A stretch of DNA of 64,000 nt from AV40 sp035568175 (GCA_035568175.1 DATMON010000018.1:186001-250000), one strand, 5' to 3'; positions 24,814-33,579 are shown, counted from the first letter of the stretch. A program made the numbers and translations. The notes: generated by a model not told the origin, from the sequence alone.

Positions 24814-27243
24814 TCATTTGAAGGCTTTATACGTGTAATCTGCAGTGCTCCAGGAGCCGTTGACCTGCGAGCCTAACGTCACGTAGATCGTGCGTCCATC
24901 AGTTGGGATGTTACTTACCGTTTTCGAATGCACCGTCACTAGTCCAGAGTTGTAAATATCAGCGCCGTGGAGCGAACTGCCTACGAAAAGGAAATAAGCG
25001 GTGGCGCTGCCCGCGCTCCAAGTGAAAGTCACGGTGGACGAAGTGAACGTCGATCCCGGTGGCGGACTTAGCATCACTCCAGGGCCGGTCGTTGGTGTAG
25101 GCGTCGGCGTCGGAGTTGCAGTTGGTGCAGGAGTCGCAGTCGGTGTCGGAGTAGGAGTAGAGGTTGGTGAAGGAGTCGGGGTAGCCGTTGGCGTCGGCGT
25201 TGGAGTAGGGGCTGGTGTCGGAGTAGGAGTAGGACTGGGAGTTGGCGTTGGCGTAGGAGTACCCGATGGATTGAAGGCTTTATACGTGTAATCTGCAGTG
25301 CTCCAGGAACCGTTGACCTGCGAGCCTAGTGTCACGTAGATCGTGCGTCCATCAGTAGGAATGCTACTTACCGTTTTCGAATGCACCGTCACTACTCCAG
25401 AGTTATAAATATCAGCGCCGTGGAGCGAACTGCCTACGAAAAGGAAATAAGCGGTGGCGCTGCCCGCGCTCCAGCTGAAAGTCACGGTGGACGAAGTGAA
25501 CGTCGATCCCGGTGGCGGATTTAGCATCACCGCCGGGCCGCCCGTTGGAGTCGGCGTCGGGGTTGGCGTAACAGTAGGAGTCGGAGTGGGCGTTGCTGTT
25601 GGTGTCGGCGTCGGAGTTGGCGTCGGTGTCGGTGTCGGTGTACTAAGGAGACCAAAAACGCCTACGCCGCTCGTAGTTCCGACATATACTTTACCGTTCG
25701 CGATTGTTGGGGTCACAAACTTATTGCTCGTACCGAATTGATCGCGCGAGTTAGCGGCCTGGGTGCTGTTGTAGAGTTCTGTTGCCAGGTTGGTCGCATC
25801 GTAGGCTCGCAACACGGCCGTGGAGTTGGCCCCGATTTGCTCCGCCCAGACAATCCCATTCAGAGTTCCATTCGCCGAGACGCTCGGTGTCGTTCCCGGA
25901 TAATTGAAAGTGGCGCTGCTGCTCGACGTTGGTGTAGTCGCTAATCTCGCATTAGTAAATGGAAACGCCTTTAACTTGTCGCCGGTGCCGCCTACGTAAA
26001 GTGTCCCGTTAAAGAAAGCCGGCGTCGCCCACAACCCGCCGGTGGTAGCTCCCGGTACATCCTGATAGATGTTTGCGTTCGAACTCGAGTTGAATTTCCC
26101 CATGTTGTCCCGGTTCGCGACATAGAGGTGGCCATCTTTCCCGCCGCCGACCGCGAGATGCCGGGTAATGCCGCCGCTGTCAACCATATCTGGAAGAACG
26201 ATCACGCCGCCTGAGCCAAGATCCTGGTCCGCGTTCGATTCCGCGACGGTGTTAAACATCGTCCAATAATCCGCCACCTGAAGGTTGTTGTTCGCGGTAG
26301 AGAGTTTAACAAAGCAATTGCCAAAATCGCTGTTATTAGGAAATCCATTCGCGTTCAGGGTCGTCTCAAATGTGCCGTTGCCGGTAAGCGCATACATGTT
26401 CCCGCTTGCATCGACAGCGGGCGCGGCGCCGGCGGCCCAGATTGCACCCTCGCTGCCATTGGGCACAAGATCGATCACGCGGACCTGGGCCAGAGTGGTT
26501 TGATCGTAACCCATAATGAAGGCTGTGTAAGGTGCATTATCACAATGGGACGACCAGTGTGTGTAGACGATCCCGCCATTCAGCACCAACCCCGGCCGCT
26601 CTTTATATTGTTTCGGATCAAAGATAACATTGCCGCCGCTGCTGTTGTCGCCGCTCCCGGGATAAGTTGCCGAAACATCCATCGGGCTGCCGGATTGCTC
26701 CGCGCCGGTGGCCAGATCAAGCGCATGCAAACGTTGGAAATAAGTTCCCGAACTGTTTTTGCTCATCGGAGCGACGTAAATTGTTCCGTTCACGCCAACG
26801 CTTCGATTGATCACCGGTGTTGCGGTAATACCGATCTCCGGTGTGACTTGAGAGCAGCCCCGATCATCAGACGAGGTTTCGCCCGCCTTGAGAACGGAGA
26901 CCTGCCAGAGCACAACGCCGTTGTCTGCATCGCAGGCGTAGACCGTGTCATGCTCGGTTGCGATGTAGAGCACGTTGTGAACGCCCTTTCCCGGAATGTT
27001 GAGATTGGAAACGTAAAGCGGTTGCGCGTAGACTTGTCCGTCGACCGAAATAACGAAGAGCTTGCCGAATTGGTTAAAGTTAACGTTCGCCGGCGTCAGA
27101 ATCGTCTCACTCTGGTTCAGGCCGGTCCGGACGCTGTCGTTGTGCCAGGTCAGAACGTCGACCGCGAAAATGGCGGGCACAAAAGTGATCAGCGCCAGAA
27201 AAAAAACAACGTTTCGACGCGAGATCGATTTAGCGGGGAGCAC
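24814..27243 (-). CDS. PQQ-type beta-propeller protein with duplicated C-terminal domain and Pro-Thr linkers
   Basis: 809 residues from a GTG start. A signal peptide (about 1-27, ending IFAVD) precedes a propeller of about 500 residues with PQQ-repeat-like units (YIATEHDTVYACDADNGVVL; GTIYVAPMSKN). Then come a Pro-Thr-Ala linker, a beta-sandwich domain (about 570-665, starting VMLNPPPGSTFTSSTVTFSW), a second Pro-Thr linker (about 668-720) and a near-identical second copy of the domain to the C-terminus. The classical metal/PQQ dehydrogenase residues are not evident, so it is probably a non-enzymatic or divergent surface protein. The two domain copies are about 95% identical at DNA level by eye. 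Confidence 0.82.
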   Translation of the reverse strand: MLPAKSISRRNVVFFLALITFVPAIFAVDVLTWHNDSVRTGLNQSETILTPANVNFNQFGKLFVISVDGQVYAQPLYVSNLNIPGKGVHNVLYIATEHDTVYACDADNGVVLWQVSVLKAGETSSDDRGCSQVTPEIGITATPVINRSVGVNGTIYVAPMSKNSSGTYFQRLHALDLATGAEQSGSPMDVSATYPGSGDNSSGGNVIFDPKQYKERPGLVLNGGIVYTHWSSHCDNAPYTAFIMGYDQTTLAQVRVIDLVPNGSEGAIWAAGAAPAVDASGNMYALTGNGTFETTLNANGFPNNSDFGNCFVKLSTANNNLQVADYWTMFNTVAESNADQDLGSGGVIVLPDMVDSGGITRHLAVGGGKDGHLYVANRDNMGKFNSSSNANIYQDVPGATTGGLWATPAFFNGTLYVGGTGDKLKAFPFTNARLATTPTSSSSATFNYPGTTPSVSANGTLNGIVWAEQIGANSTAVLRAYDATNLATELYNSTQAANSRDQFGTSNKFVTPTIANGKVYVGTTSGVGVFGLLSTPTPTPTPTPTPTPTATPTPTPTVTPTPTPTPTGGPAVMLNPPPGSTFTSSTVTFSWSAGSATAYFLFVGSSLHGADIYNSGVVTVHSKTVSSIPTDGRTIYVTLGSQVNGSWSTADYTYKAFNPSGTPTPTPTPSPTPTPTPAPTPTPTPTATPTPSPTSTPTPTPTATPAPTATPTPTPTPTTGPGVMLSPPPGSTFTSSTVTFTWSAGSATAYFLFVGSSLHGADIYNSGLVTVHSKTVSNIPTDGRTIYVTLGSQVNGSWSTADYTYKAFK
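24818..25535. repeat. Two near-identical domain-coding repeats with GT/GC-rich linker microsatellites
   Basis: About 265 bp at 24818-25085 recur at 25268-25535 with roughly 13 differences by eye. Each copy is bordered by a degenerate GGAGTTGGCGTC-type microsatellite coding for Pro-Thr repeats. The sequence supports recent tandem duplication of one domain plus linker, or gene conversion between the copies. Confidence 0.85.
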
Positions 27244-27294
27244 GTTGAAAAAATTAGCATGTTATACACCGGTCGCGAACAAATTTGCCCGGCA

Positions 27295-27954
27295 TCAGCG
27301 GCCAAGTCTTGTCCGCAAAGATCGCGGCGGCCAGACCAACAATCGTAGAGAATCATCGATGTCGATCATCGGCCAGCGCTCGCTCGTAAGATCTTGGATC
27401 GATTCGTTCCAGGTTGAACTCGAACCGCCGGCGCGATTTGGCCCGCTACGCCATAGCTCGTCTTGAGCGGAGACGGAAGGGCCAGACCGGCCCGGTCCTT
27501 CTGCCGGCGCTTCCGGTTCTGAAACGATTCGTTGTCTCGCCATTGCAAGGCGCCACTTGGCGCTCGCTCCTGACGGTGCAGTTCCCGGCGACCAGTGCGT
27601 CGTTCGAATGCCGTCAGCGAAAATCGCGTAATGAGTTTTTTTCTTCGAATGAACATTAACTGGACCATTAAATTTTCCCTGCGTCATGTGGCCCCAATAA
27701 CGCGCGTAGAGCGCCGGCTTGGTGGAGTCAATTTCCTTCGTATACCAGATCAACGTGCCAAATCCGCGCGCGTATCCGTCACGATCGCGCCCGCCCGACC
27801 AGGTCGCTTTATCGCCGAGCTTGGGATGATTGTTCCAGACGAACGTTCTGCCGTTTCTTGTCGACTGATACGCTCCTTCGCCGCGCGCGAAATTCACGAA
27901 CACGAGCAGCGTAGCGCAAACAAAAAGCAATCGCCTACTCACCTCGGGAAACAA
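27295..27954 (-). CDS. Secreted paralogue C: MORN-like domain only
   Basis: 219 residues from a TTG (a GTG at 27942 is also possible). After a signal peptide (ending NFARG), residues about 26-140 match the N-terminal domain of the proteins at 13.4 and 16.2 kb: GAYQSTRNGRTFVWNNHPKL, ATWSGGRDRDGYARGFGTLI and the MORN-like MTQGKFNGPVNVHSKKKTH. The remaining 80 residues are low-complexity and unlike the PepSY-like end of the other two. A separate PepSY gene lies just upstream on the same strand. Function unknown. Confidence 0.7.
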   Translation of the reverse strand: MFPEVSRRLLFVCATLLVFVNFARGEGAYQSTRNGRTFVWNNHPKLGDKATWSGGRDRDGYARGFGTLIWYTKEIDSTKPALYARYWGHMTQGKFNGPVNVHSKKKTHYAIFADGIRTTHWSPGTAPSGASAKWRLAMARQRIVSEPEAPAEGPGRSGPSVSAQDELWRSGPNRAGGSSSTWNESIQDLTSERWPMIDIDDSLRLLVWPPRSLRTRLGR

Positions 27955-28020
27955 TATCCCCGATAACGCTCTTGTGCGCTACTGCGCCCAATCTCCAATC
28001 TCCTCGCTCCCAACTCCGGC

Positions 28021-28368
28021 CTAGTTTTGCTTCTTGTCAGCGGCCGCCTCTTTGGCTTGGTCGCGCGGTGATTCGGTCTGGGTCGAAATGACCTTTCCAG
28101 TTTTCGCGTCGACCAGGATTTCGGTAATGTCGTGTCTGCCCGGCCGCGCGATATCGAACGACCACACCAGATGACCTTTCTCATTCTCGATCTCTGCGCT
28201 TTTCACAATCCCGCGAGAAACTTTGGCAAGCGCGATCTGTTCGGCCTCCGCCTTTGTCATCTTCGCCTGTTTGATTAACTCGGCCTCGCTCGGTTCCGCG
28301 GCGGAAACAGCAGCAGCGAACCCTAGAACGATCGCAAAAGTAAGACTGAACATTCGTGCTCTTTTCAT
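28021..28368 (-). CDS. Secreted PepSY-domain protein
   Basis: 115 residues from the ATG at 28368 (MKRARMFSLTFAIVLGFAAA), which gives a clean signal peptide ending SAAE; a longer frame from 28431 adds an unlikely leader. The mature part is one PepSY unit: MTKAEAEQIALAKVSRGIVK, HLVWSFDIARPG, and EILVDAKTGKVISTQTE. PepSY domains are small periplasmic or surface domains thought to inhibit proteases or bind ligands. The gene precedes paralogue C on the same strand. Confidence 0.82.
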   Translation of the reverse strand: MKRARMFSLTFAIVLGFAAAVSAAEPSEAELIKQAKMTKAEAEQIALAKVSRGIVKSAEIENEKGHLVWSFDIARPGRHDITEILVDAKTGKVISTQTESPRDQAKEAAADKKQN

Positions 28369-28509
28369 ACGATCTTCGACCCGTTCGGCGTCGAAGCGTT
28401 CAACTGCCGCCAATGCAAGTCCGGTCCGCACTCTGATCTCTGACCTCCCGCCGTCCTGTCTTCTGTCCTCGAATTCTTTCGAAGTTTTCTACTTCGTAAT
28501 TTGTAATTT

Positions 28510-28614
28510 TTACTTTGCGGATTTGCGCTTGCGTTTCGCGTCCGCGAGGCGCTCTGTTTTTTTCCGCCGCTTTGCCCGTTTCTTCGCATTATCTCTGCCT
28601 TTGCTGTGTCCCAT
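28510..28614 (-). CDS. Very small basic peptide
   Basis: 34 residues, starting MGHSKGRDNAKKRAKRRKK and continuing with alternating Lys/Arg and Ala to the stop. The ribosome-binding region GAGGTTGAGG sits a few bases before the ATG. Almost half of the residues are Lys or Arg, so nucleic-acid or ribosome binding is conceivable. Not recognised as a named family. Confidence 0.45.
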   Translation of the reverse strand: MGHSKGRDNAKKRAKRRKKTERLADAKRKRKSAK

Positions 28615-28736
28615 AAGCCTCAACCTCGTGTCGTCTGCTCAACTACTCAACCGCTACCCTCTCGGCTTTGCTCGACTCGACTCCATTCCGCGTGGCGAGC
28701 TTTAACAAATAACCGATAATGGCGGCGGAGCCGCTC
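28615..28736. repeat. Intergenic repeat debris (CTCAAC and CTCGGCT units)
   Basis: Contains CTCAACTACTCAACCGCTAC and then a partial match to the GCTCGAC...CTCCATTC module found complete at 37839-37922 and 44914-44996, ending in a TTAACAA ATAACCG heptamer pair. Confidence 0.5.
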
Positions 28737-29315
28737 ATGCAGACCTACCCTTTGGTCCTCAATATTATCAGCGTTTGTTGGATATTATTTGCTGTCATCT
28801 GGTTATTGGCGGCGTTCGCGACTAAGCAGACCGTCTATAAGGAAAGCAGAGCGCAACGATTGCGTTACACAATACCGATACTTCTTGGCGGTTTTTTGCT
28901 CGCGAAAGGCCATCGGCTGTCCGATCCGCTCAACCATCGCGTGATTCCACAGGTTGCGGCGCTGGCGTGGAGCGGCGCCGTGTTGTGCGTCGCCGGTTTG
29001 GCATTTTGCATCTGGGCGCGGTTCACCCTTGGACGCAACTGGAGCGGTCTGGTCACATTAAAAGGAGGACACGAGCTGATTATCTCCGGGCCTTACGCGT
29101 TGGTGCGTCATCCAATTTATACCGGGCTGCTGACCATGTTCGTCGCGACCGTGACCGTGGTGGGACACGTTGCGGGAATTATTGCTATGCCGTTCGTGTT
29201 GGTGAGCTTCTGGATAAAATTGCGCCACGAAGAAAGGCTCATGTTAAAGCAGTTCCCAAATGATTACGCGGCTTATCAGCAGCGCGTGAAGCGCATCATT
29301 CCGTTCATCCTTTAA
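28737..29315 (+). CDS. Isoprenylcysteine carboxyl methyltransferase (ICMT)-family membrane protein
   Basis: 192 residues from the ATG at 28737, chosen because GGCGGAG lies at proper spacing before it (28719 is an alternative). About five membrane helices. The C-terminal signature HELIISGPYALVRHPIYTG followed by KLRHEERLMLKQFPNDYAAY is that of the ICMT/phospholipid methyltransferase superfamily, in which the RHP and E-R residues bind S-adenosylmethionine. In bacteria the substrate of such proteins is usually unknown. Confidence 0.85.
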   Translation: MQTYPLVLNIISVCWILFAVIWLLAAFATKQTVYKESRAQRLRYTIPILLGGFLLAKGHRLSDPLNHRVIPQVAALAWSGAVLCVAGLAFCIWARFTLGRNWSGLVTLKGGHELIISGPYALVRHPIYTGLLTMFVATVTVVGHVAGIIAMPFVLVSFWIKLRHEERLMLKQFPNDYAAYQQRVKRIIPFIL

Positions 29316-29429
29316 AACTGCTGCTGACCGCAAGATCGACATCGAATGAAGCGAAGACGCCGACCCTTCGCACGTCGAACTTTGATCGACATAATTTATC
29401 GGATCGGGATGTGCCTAACGACAGCGAGC

Positions 29430-29810
29430 TCAGCCATCGGTCTGATGCATTCTGACATAGAGCATAGCGGCAGCTACCGCCACCAGGAAAAGCAACTGTA
29501 GAGACAACACAATTGTGCCGAGGTGAACGCCAAGATAAAAGCGAGCAAAGTAATTAATCGCCACGTCGGAGGCGATGATGAGAAGCGCCAGAACCAACCC
29601 AGTCCGCGGACGCCAAAGCAACAACACCGCTGCTAGAGGATCGAGGAATGTAAGCGTCGTCCAATAGGTGTTGAGCGGTAGAGGAGCGAACCGATACGGC
29701 AGCCACCCGCCATGCCAAACTTGGATGACATGACCGAGACCTGCCCCAAGAAGGCATAGCGAAAAGAGGATTAGAATGGGTCGGCTTAGGGGAAATAGTT
29801 GCGAAACCAT
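29430..29810 (-). CDS. Small four-helix membrane protein, unknown
   Basis: 126 residues with four hydrophobic segments (about 10-30, 45-65, 70-88, 95-120) and a short polar C-terminus. No motif recognised. It has no close partner on either side. Confidence 0.65.
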   Translation of the reverse strand: MVSQLFPLSRPILILFSLCLLGAGLGHVIQVWHGGWLPYRFAPLPLNTYWTTLTFLDPLAAVLLLWRPRTGLVLALLIIASDVAINYFARFYLGVHLGTIVLSLQLLFLVAVAAAMLYVRMHQTDG

Positions 29811-29939
29811 CTAACGAGAATGATAACGGGTCATTTGCTTTTGGGTATGACGCTTATCGAACCATCGTTCTCAAAAGAGCGTTACCAGCGATTGCGATCT
29901 TGAGCGGCCAATTAAGCCGCAATGCGTTGCGGCATCTCG

Positions 29940-30311
29940 CTAAACGATTTTGCAAGGAACGGGAGTATCCTCGTCAAACAAATAAACGGCGCACATTCGG
30001 TGATAGCCGTCGGCGATGATGAGCTTGCCGTGACCTGGATCTCGGACGAGCAGCAGCGGCGAAAGCTTCTTTCCGGCCGCGATTTTCATATGATTTTTGC
30101 GAACGTGAGAATTGGTGATTCCCAATAAAGGTAACTGCGAAGCGCGAAAAATATCCTTCGCCGCAAACGAAGTCATCCGCGCGCGTGACAGGGCTTTAGC
30201 ATACCTCGCCGCGATTTTTTCATCATAAAGGAGAGTTAAGTACGATGCCGCCGCCGGATAATCGTGCTTTTCAGGCTCACTCAGCCATTTGTTCTTGGAT
30301 TTTTTGCCCAT
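29940..30311 (-). CDS. ParB/sulfiredoxin-like domain protein
   Basis: 123 residues. The second half contains KKLSPLLLVRDPGHGKLIIA then DGYHRMCAVYLFDEDTPVPC, the pattern (PLLV ... I.DGYHR..A....) seen in ParB-like nuclease/CTPase-type folds that stand outside chromosome partitioning. The first half is helical (SYLTLLYDEKIAARYAKALS). A DNA-binding or nucleotide-binding role is possible but unproven. Confidence 0.6.
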   Translation of the reverse strand: MGKKSKNKWLSEPEKHDYPAAASYLTLLYDEKIAARYAKALSRARMTSFAAKDIFRASQLPLLGITNSHVRKNHMKIAAGKKLSPLLLVRDPGHGKLIIADGYHRMCAVYLFDEDTPVPCKIV

Positions 30312-30344
30312 GATCGCCGTCAGCGTTTCTTTTCCACTGAAGAG

Positions 30345-30398
30345 CTCAACCTATCAACTTCTCAACCCTCAACCGCTTAACTCTTTAACGTCGTAACA
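30345..30398. repeat. TCAACNN/TTAACNN array
   Basis: A run of TCAACCT, ATCAACTT, CTCAACCC, TCAACCG, CTTAACTC, TTTAACG and TCGTAAC units spaced 7-9 bases, lying between two minus-strand genes. Confidence 0.65.
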
Positions 30399-30470
30399 GC
30401 GTTCGACGATTTGCGAAATAGTTTTTGGTCTCTCTTGTCAGCGTCTTGGCTCTCTGGACTGCTCAACCAC

Positions 30471-31145
30471 TTAAGAACGCCGATACCGGAGGGCCCGAGC
30501 AGCAAGGACTGAAAGCCCGCTTAGCATCAACAGCGACGTCGCAGGTTCAGGGACGCCGGTGTATCTGAAGTTAGGTCCCACGTAGGCCGTTCCGTTGGTG
30601 TGACCGGTCGGGAAGGAAAGAGACCCCACCATGTTCGAACCGGTAAACGCACCAAGATAGTTGTTGAAGTCCGAGCTTGTGGTCGGCGAACCACCTTGAT
30701 CGTGCAGAACGTCCGAGTCCGACATCGAATAGTAGGCCGCCAGCGTATATGTGTCCCCGGAGAGTAGGTCAATGGGCGCGATCGGCATATAGCGGAAACC
30801 GTTCAGTAAGGTTGCACTGGTTCCCGACGGAATGGTTATGCTCACAAGCAATGTTCCCGAACTATCAAACAGCCCCACAGGAATACTGGATTGCAGGCCG
30901 TCCCCAATCATGCCGTTGCCACCATTCGGACCGTCCCAGACCCCAAGCGCAAATACGAACTCGTTTGTCGAACCGACAGTGAACGTTGTTCCTAAGGAAA
31001 ACCCATCTCCAGTTCGAATGTTCCCACTTCCAGCATTGAGCAAAAGCGTGTTTTGTCCCGATGCGACACCGGCCGCGATCAGGAAGATGACCAGGCACGA
31101 AGCCATCCAAACGGGAGAACCTTTTCGTACGAAATGTTCGGACAT
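30471..31145 (-). CDS. PEP-CTERM-anchored exported protein
   Basis: 224 residues. Signal peptide about 1-30 (ending GVASGQ). The central domain (FSLGTTFTVGSTNEFVFALG, PVGLFDSSGTLLVS, GDTYTLAAYY) resembles the DUF4082-type sandwich of PEP-CTERM proteins. The C-terminus is a textbook sorting signal: VPEPATSLLMLSGLSVLAAR plus a basic tail RYRRS. Such proteins are processed by an exosortase and linked to exopolysaccharide export; no exosortase is in this window. Confidence 0.88.
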   Translation of the reverse strand: MSEHFVRKGSPVWMASCLVIFLIAAGVASGQNTLLLNAGSGNIRTGDGFSLGTTFTVGSTNEFVFALGVWDGPNGGNGMIGDGLQSSIPVGLFDSSGTLLVSITIPSGTSATLLNGFRYMPIAPIDLLSGDTYTLAAYYSMSDSDVLHDQGGSPTTSSDFNNYLGAFTGSNMVGSLSFPTGHTNGTAYVGPNFRYTGVPEPATSLLMLSGLSVLAARALRYRRS

Positions 31146-31306
31146 ATCGCAAAAATTATCGGATCAAATTGGATCACAAAAGTCAAGGCAAACTGCGGCT
31201 GCGACTATAAGGCGTCGCCGGACATCTTTCACGAAATTGTAACATTCCCTGAATTGACCGCCGAGCTGGCGACTGCCTAGCCTGCAACGCGGAGGGTGTC
31301 GTCATA

Positions 31307-31666
31307 ATGGCCAAGTTCGAAATGTTTCGGAACCAAGCGGCCGAATCGTTTTCGGCTCACGACACCATTTTCTCAAAAGGCGATCCGCGCACGGTCATGT
31401 ACGTAGTGCTGGAGGGCGAGGTCGAAATCAGACTGGGCGACAAGGTGCTCGAAGTGGTTGGGCCGGATGGCATTTTTGGTGAAATGGCCCTGGTAGATGG
31501 CCAACCGCGCACCGCCACGGCCATTGCGCGCACGGATTGCAAACTGGTGCCGATCGACCAGAGGCGTTTTCAATTCTTGATCCAGCAAACGCCCTACTTT
31601 GCCCTCGAAGTCATGCGGGTTCTGGTGGGACGATTGCGCCGAGCAGATCAATTGGTCGACGCCTGA
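31307..31666 (+). CDS. Single cyclic-nucleotide-binding-domain protein
   Basis: 119 residues, all one Crp/Fnr-type sensor domain with no DNA-binding helix-turn-helix. Motifs: TIFSKGDPRTVMYVVLEGEV, then GPDGIFGEMALVDGQPRTAT, where the FGEMAL...RTA phosphate-binding cassette is conserved. It may sense cyclic nucleotides and act by partner binding. The ribosome site CGGAGGG is 13 bp before the ATG. Confidence 0.85.
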   Translation: MAKFEMFRNQAAESFSAHDTIFSKGDPRTVMYVVLEGEVEIRLGDKVLEVVGPDGIFGEMALVDGQPRTATAIARTDCKLVPIDQRRFQFLIQQTPYFALEVMRVLVGRLRRADQLVDA

Positions 31667-31993
31667 GTTCCACGTTTCAGAGGAAGGTGACAACAGCAGC
31701 GTTACTTTTGCGGCGCAGCGCGTGGGTTCAAATGGTTGTCCATTCAAGTGACATTATGAAAGGAGCATTTAAACCATGAAGAGGACAACTCCTGCGCGGA
31801 TACGCGTCCGCCGTTTCATCACAGATCGATACGCCTGCCACTGAGATGAACCCAACTCCGACGGAGGGGATTTTATGAGCCTATTCATTATCCTTCACTA
31901 TCTCGTGGTGCGAGCCCTCGATGATCTGTCGCATCCGTAGCCGAGGAGGATCAACTTCTCAACGACTTAACGTCCGCGAATCACGGCCGCTAC
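31667..31993. other. Gene-poor gap with two tiny ORFs that have good ribosome-binding sites
   Basis: Two very short plus-strand frames follow good Shine-Dalgarno matches: 31776-31844 (22 codons, MKRTTPARIRVRRFITDRYA, after AAGGAG) and 31875-31940 (21 codons, MSLFIILHYLVVRALDDLSH, after GGAGGGG). Neither is recognised and either may be chance. The end of the gap has a TCAACTTCTCAACGACTTAA array. Confidence 0.3.
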
Positions 31994-33004
31994 CTATTCG
32001 TCCCCGCCTTGCGCAGCGAGTCCTAACGAGCGCCGCGTTTCCATCGTCAAGTTCCCAGTCACGCCTAGGCCCTTATCGCTCTGATAACGCACGAGTGCGT
32101 GACGGGTTTCCGGTCCGAGGACGCCATCGATTTTTCCGTGGTAATAACCTGCTCTCGTCAGTTGATCCTGCACGTCAGCCACCGTTACGGCGGTGGATTG
32201 ATTGTAAGAAAGTGAGCCGTTTCTGCCCTGATCGTAGTTGTTCGACTGATCGTTGTAATTGTTTCTGTCCTGGTCGTAGTAATTCGATTGATCGTTGTAA
32301 TTGTTTCCGCCCTGATCGTAGTAATTGGACTGATCGTAAGCGCCGGGTTCATAACCGTACGCTCCGTAACCGTATCCCCCGTACCCACCCGGATAGTAAT
32401 CGTAAGGGTAGTAATCGGAGTAGGGCCAACCGAACCACGGGAAGAATCCGAAATCGAAGATGAACCAGGAACCGTTGACGAAACGGCAACGATGCCCATT
32501 CCAAAAATGGTCGTGATGACGGTCCCAATCGCGATGCCAATCGCCCGACTGCTGCGCAAAGACGTGATTGTGCCCGGGGCTAATGTTGCCAACTGTTCGA
32601 TTTCCGTGGCCAGTTCCGAGTTGCGCGATCCGATTGCCACGCTGGCCCTGCATTTGTGCAAACCGGTTGGTTTGGGTCGGTCGGTTGTTCTGGAATTGTG
32701 CAAAACCATTGCCGTTGCTGAACGTTCGAGGCGTAAATTGACGGCGAACAATCGGAGAGTTTCCGCCGGAAATCGCGTAACGTTGAGAAAACTGCGGCAT
32801 TGAGCGCATTGCCGGCGCAAACGTGCGATTGCCGCCATAACGGAAACCTGAACTCGAATGGATCGCGGGACCGGAATAGCGCGCGGGTGCGGGACCGGTA
32901 GATCTCGCATTACCGTTACTCCGATGGCGGTCACCGGCCTGGGCTGAAAGGGCGAAAGCGGCGCTGACGATCAAAACAAGGAAGAGAACTTTGTGGGTCT
33001 TCAT
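31994..33004 (-). CDS. Exported Tyr/Asn-rich protein with C-terminal peptidoglycan-binding domain
   Basis: 336 residues from the ATG at 33004 (MKTHKVLFLVLIVSAAFALS), supported by GGAGG seven bases upstream. After the signal peptide (ending SAQAG) come Arg/Asn/Gln-rich low-complexity sequence, an aromatic region (YGGYGYGAYGYEPGAYDQ) and repeats of NNYNDQSNYYDQ. The last 60 residues form a PG_binding_1 domain (VQDQLTRAGYYHGKIDGVLG, then HALVRYQSDKGLGVTGNLT), which attaches proteins to the cell wall. A wall-associated surface role is inferred. Confidence 0.82.
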   Translation of the reverse strand: MKTHKVLFLVLIVSAAFALSAQAGDRHRSNGNARSTGPAPARYSGPAIHSSSGFRYGGNRTFAPAMRSMPQFSQRYAISGGNSPIVRRQFTPRTFSNGNGFAQFQNNRPTQTNRFAQMQGQRGNRIAQLGTGHGNRTVGNISPGHNHVFAQQSGDWHRDWDRHHDHFWNGHRCRFVNGSWFIFDFGFFPWFGWPYSDYYPYDYYPGGYGGYGYGAYGYEPGAYDQSNYYDQGGNNYNDQSNYYDQDRNNYNDQSNNYDQGRNGSLSYNQSTAVTVADVQDQLTRAGYYHGKIDGVLGPETRHALVRYQSDKGLGVTGNLTMETRRSLGLAAQGGDE

Positions 33005-33303
33005 ATGTGGGGCCTCCAATGATAAGACATGGTCGCTGATTGAACCATTCAATTAATCCGTTGTTGCGGCTCAGTTTAGATCGTCAGCAGTCAGCGCTTC
33101 CTCTCCCTTGTTCGGCAGAGGAGCGAGGTGAGGCCGAAGCGTCTTTGCCTAGGCGGATCCGTGGTTGTTCTACTTTTCCGCTCGTCCGCTTTTCCCCTCT
33201 CAACGCTTTAACGTTTCAACGATTTATCGACACGACCGATTCTTGAGCAACTTCGCACTGCTTATTGGGTTCAATCTGCCAACAACCGGAGGGAGATCTG
33301 ATC

Positions 33304-33579
33304 ATGGTGAAGAAATCTATTGTCATAGCATTGACGGTGTTCGCATTCGGGTTTGGATCCGCGCTACGCTCGAACGCCGGCACCGAGGTGATTCCGGGTT
33401 ATAGCGCTCCCGCGCCGACTTACAATTACGCGCCGCCGCCGCGGCCGGTCTATTACGCTCCTCCGCCTCCGGTTAATGTCCTCATCTTCCCAGCCTACGG
33501 CTATTACGGGCCTCGGTTCGGCGTCCGCCGATTCTACGGCCGACACGTTTATTGGCGTCCTGATCATCACTGGCGATAA
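33304..33579 (+). CDS. Small exported Pro/Tyr-rich protein
   Basis: 91 residues from the ATG at 33304 after a strong GGAGGGAG site. Signal peptide about 1-25 (ending RSNAG), then PPPRPVYYAPPPPVN and an aromatic Arg-rich end (YYGPRFGVRRFYGR). No domain recognised. It diverges from the peptidoglycan-binding protein gene, from which it is separated by a repeat-rich gap. Confidence 0.7.
   Translation: MVKKSIVIALTVFAFGFGSALRSNAGTEVIPGYSAPAPTYNYAPPPRPVYYAPPPPVNVLIFPAYGYYGPRFGVRRFYGRHVYWRPDHHWR

Noticed and set aside
24818..25660. CRISPR-like repeat appearance
   Set aside because: The repeated units are a coding microsatellite and a duplicated domain; there are no constant repeats with unique spacers of equal length.
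25001..25741. Val/Gly-rich plus-strand frames
   Set aside because: They are antisense readings of the Pro-Thr linkers in the propeller gene.
32185..32934. Thr/Ile-rich minus-strand frame inside the peptidoglycan-binding protein gene
   Set aside because: Its composition comes from the Asn/Tyr/Gln repeats of the true frame; it has no signal or motif.
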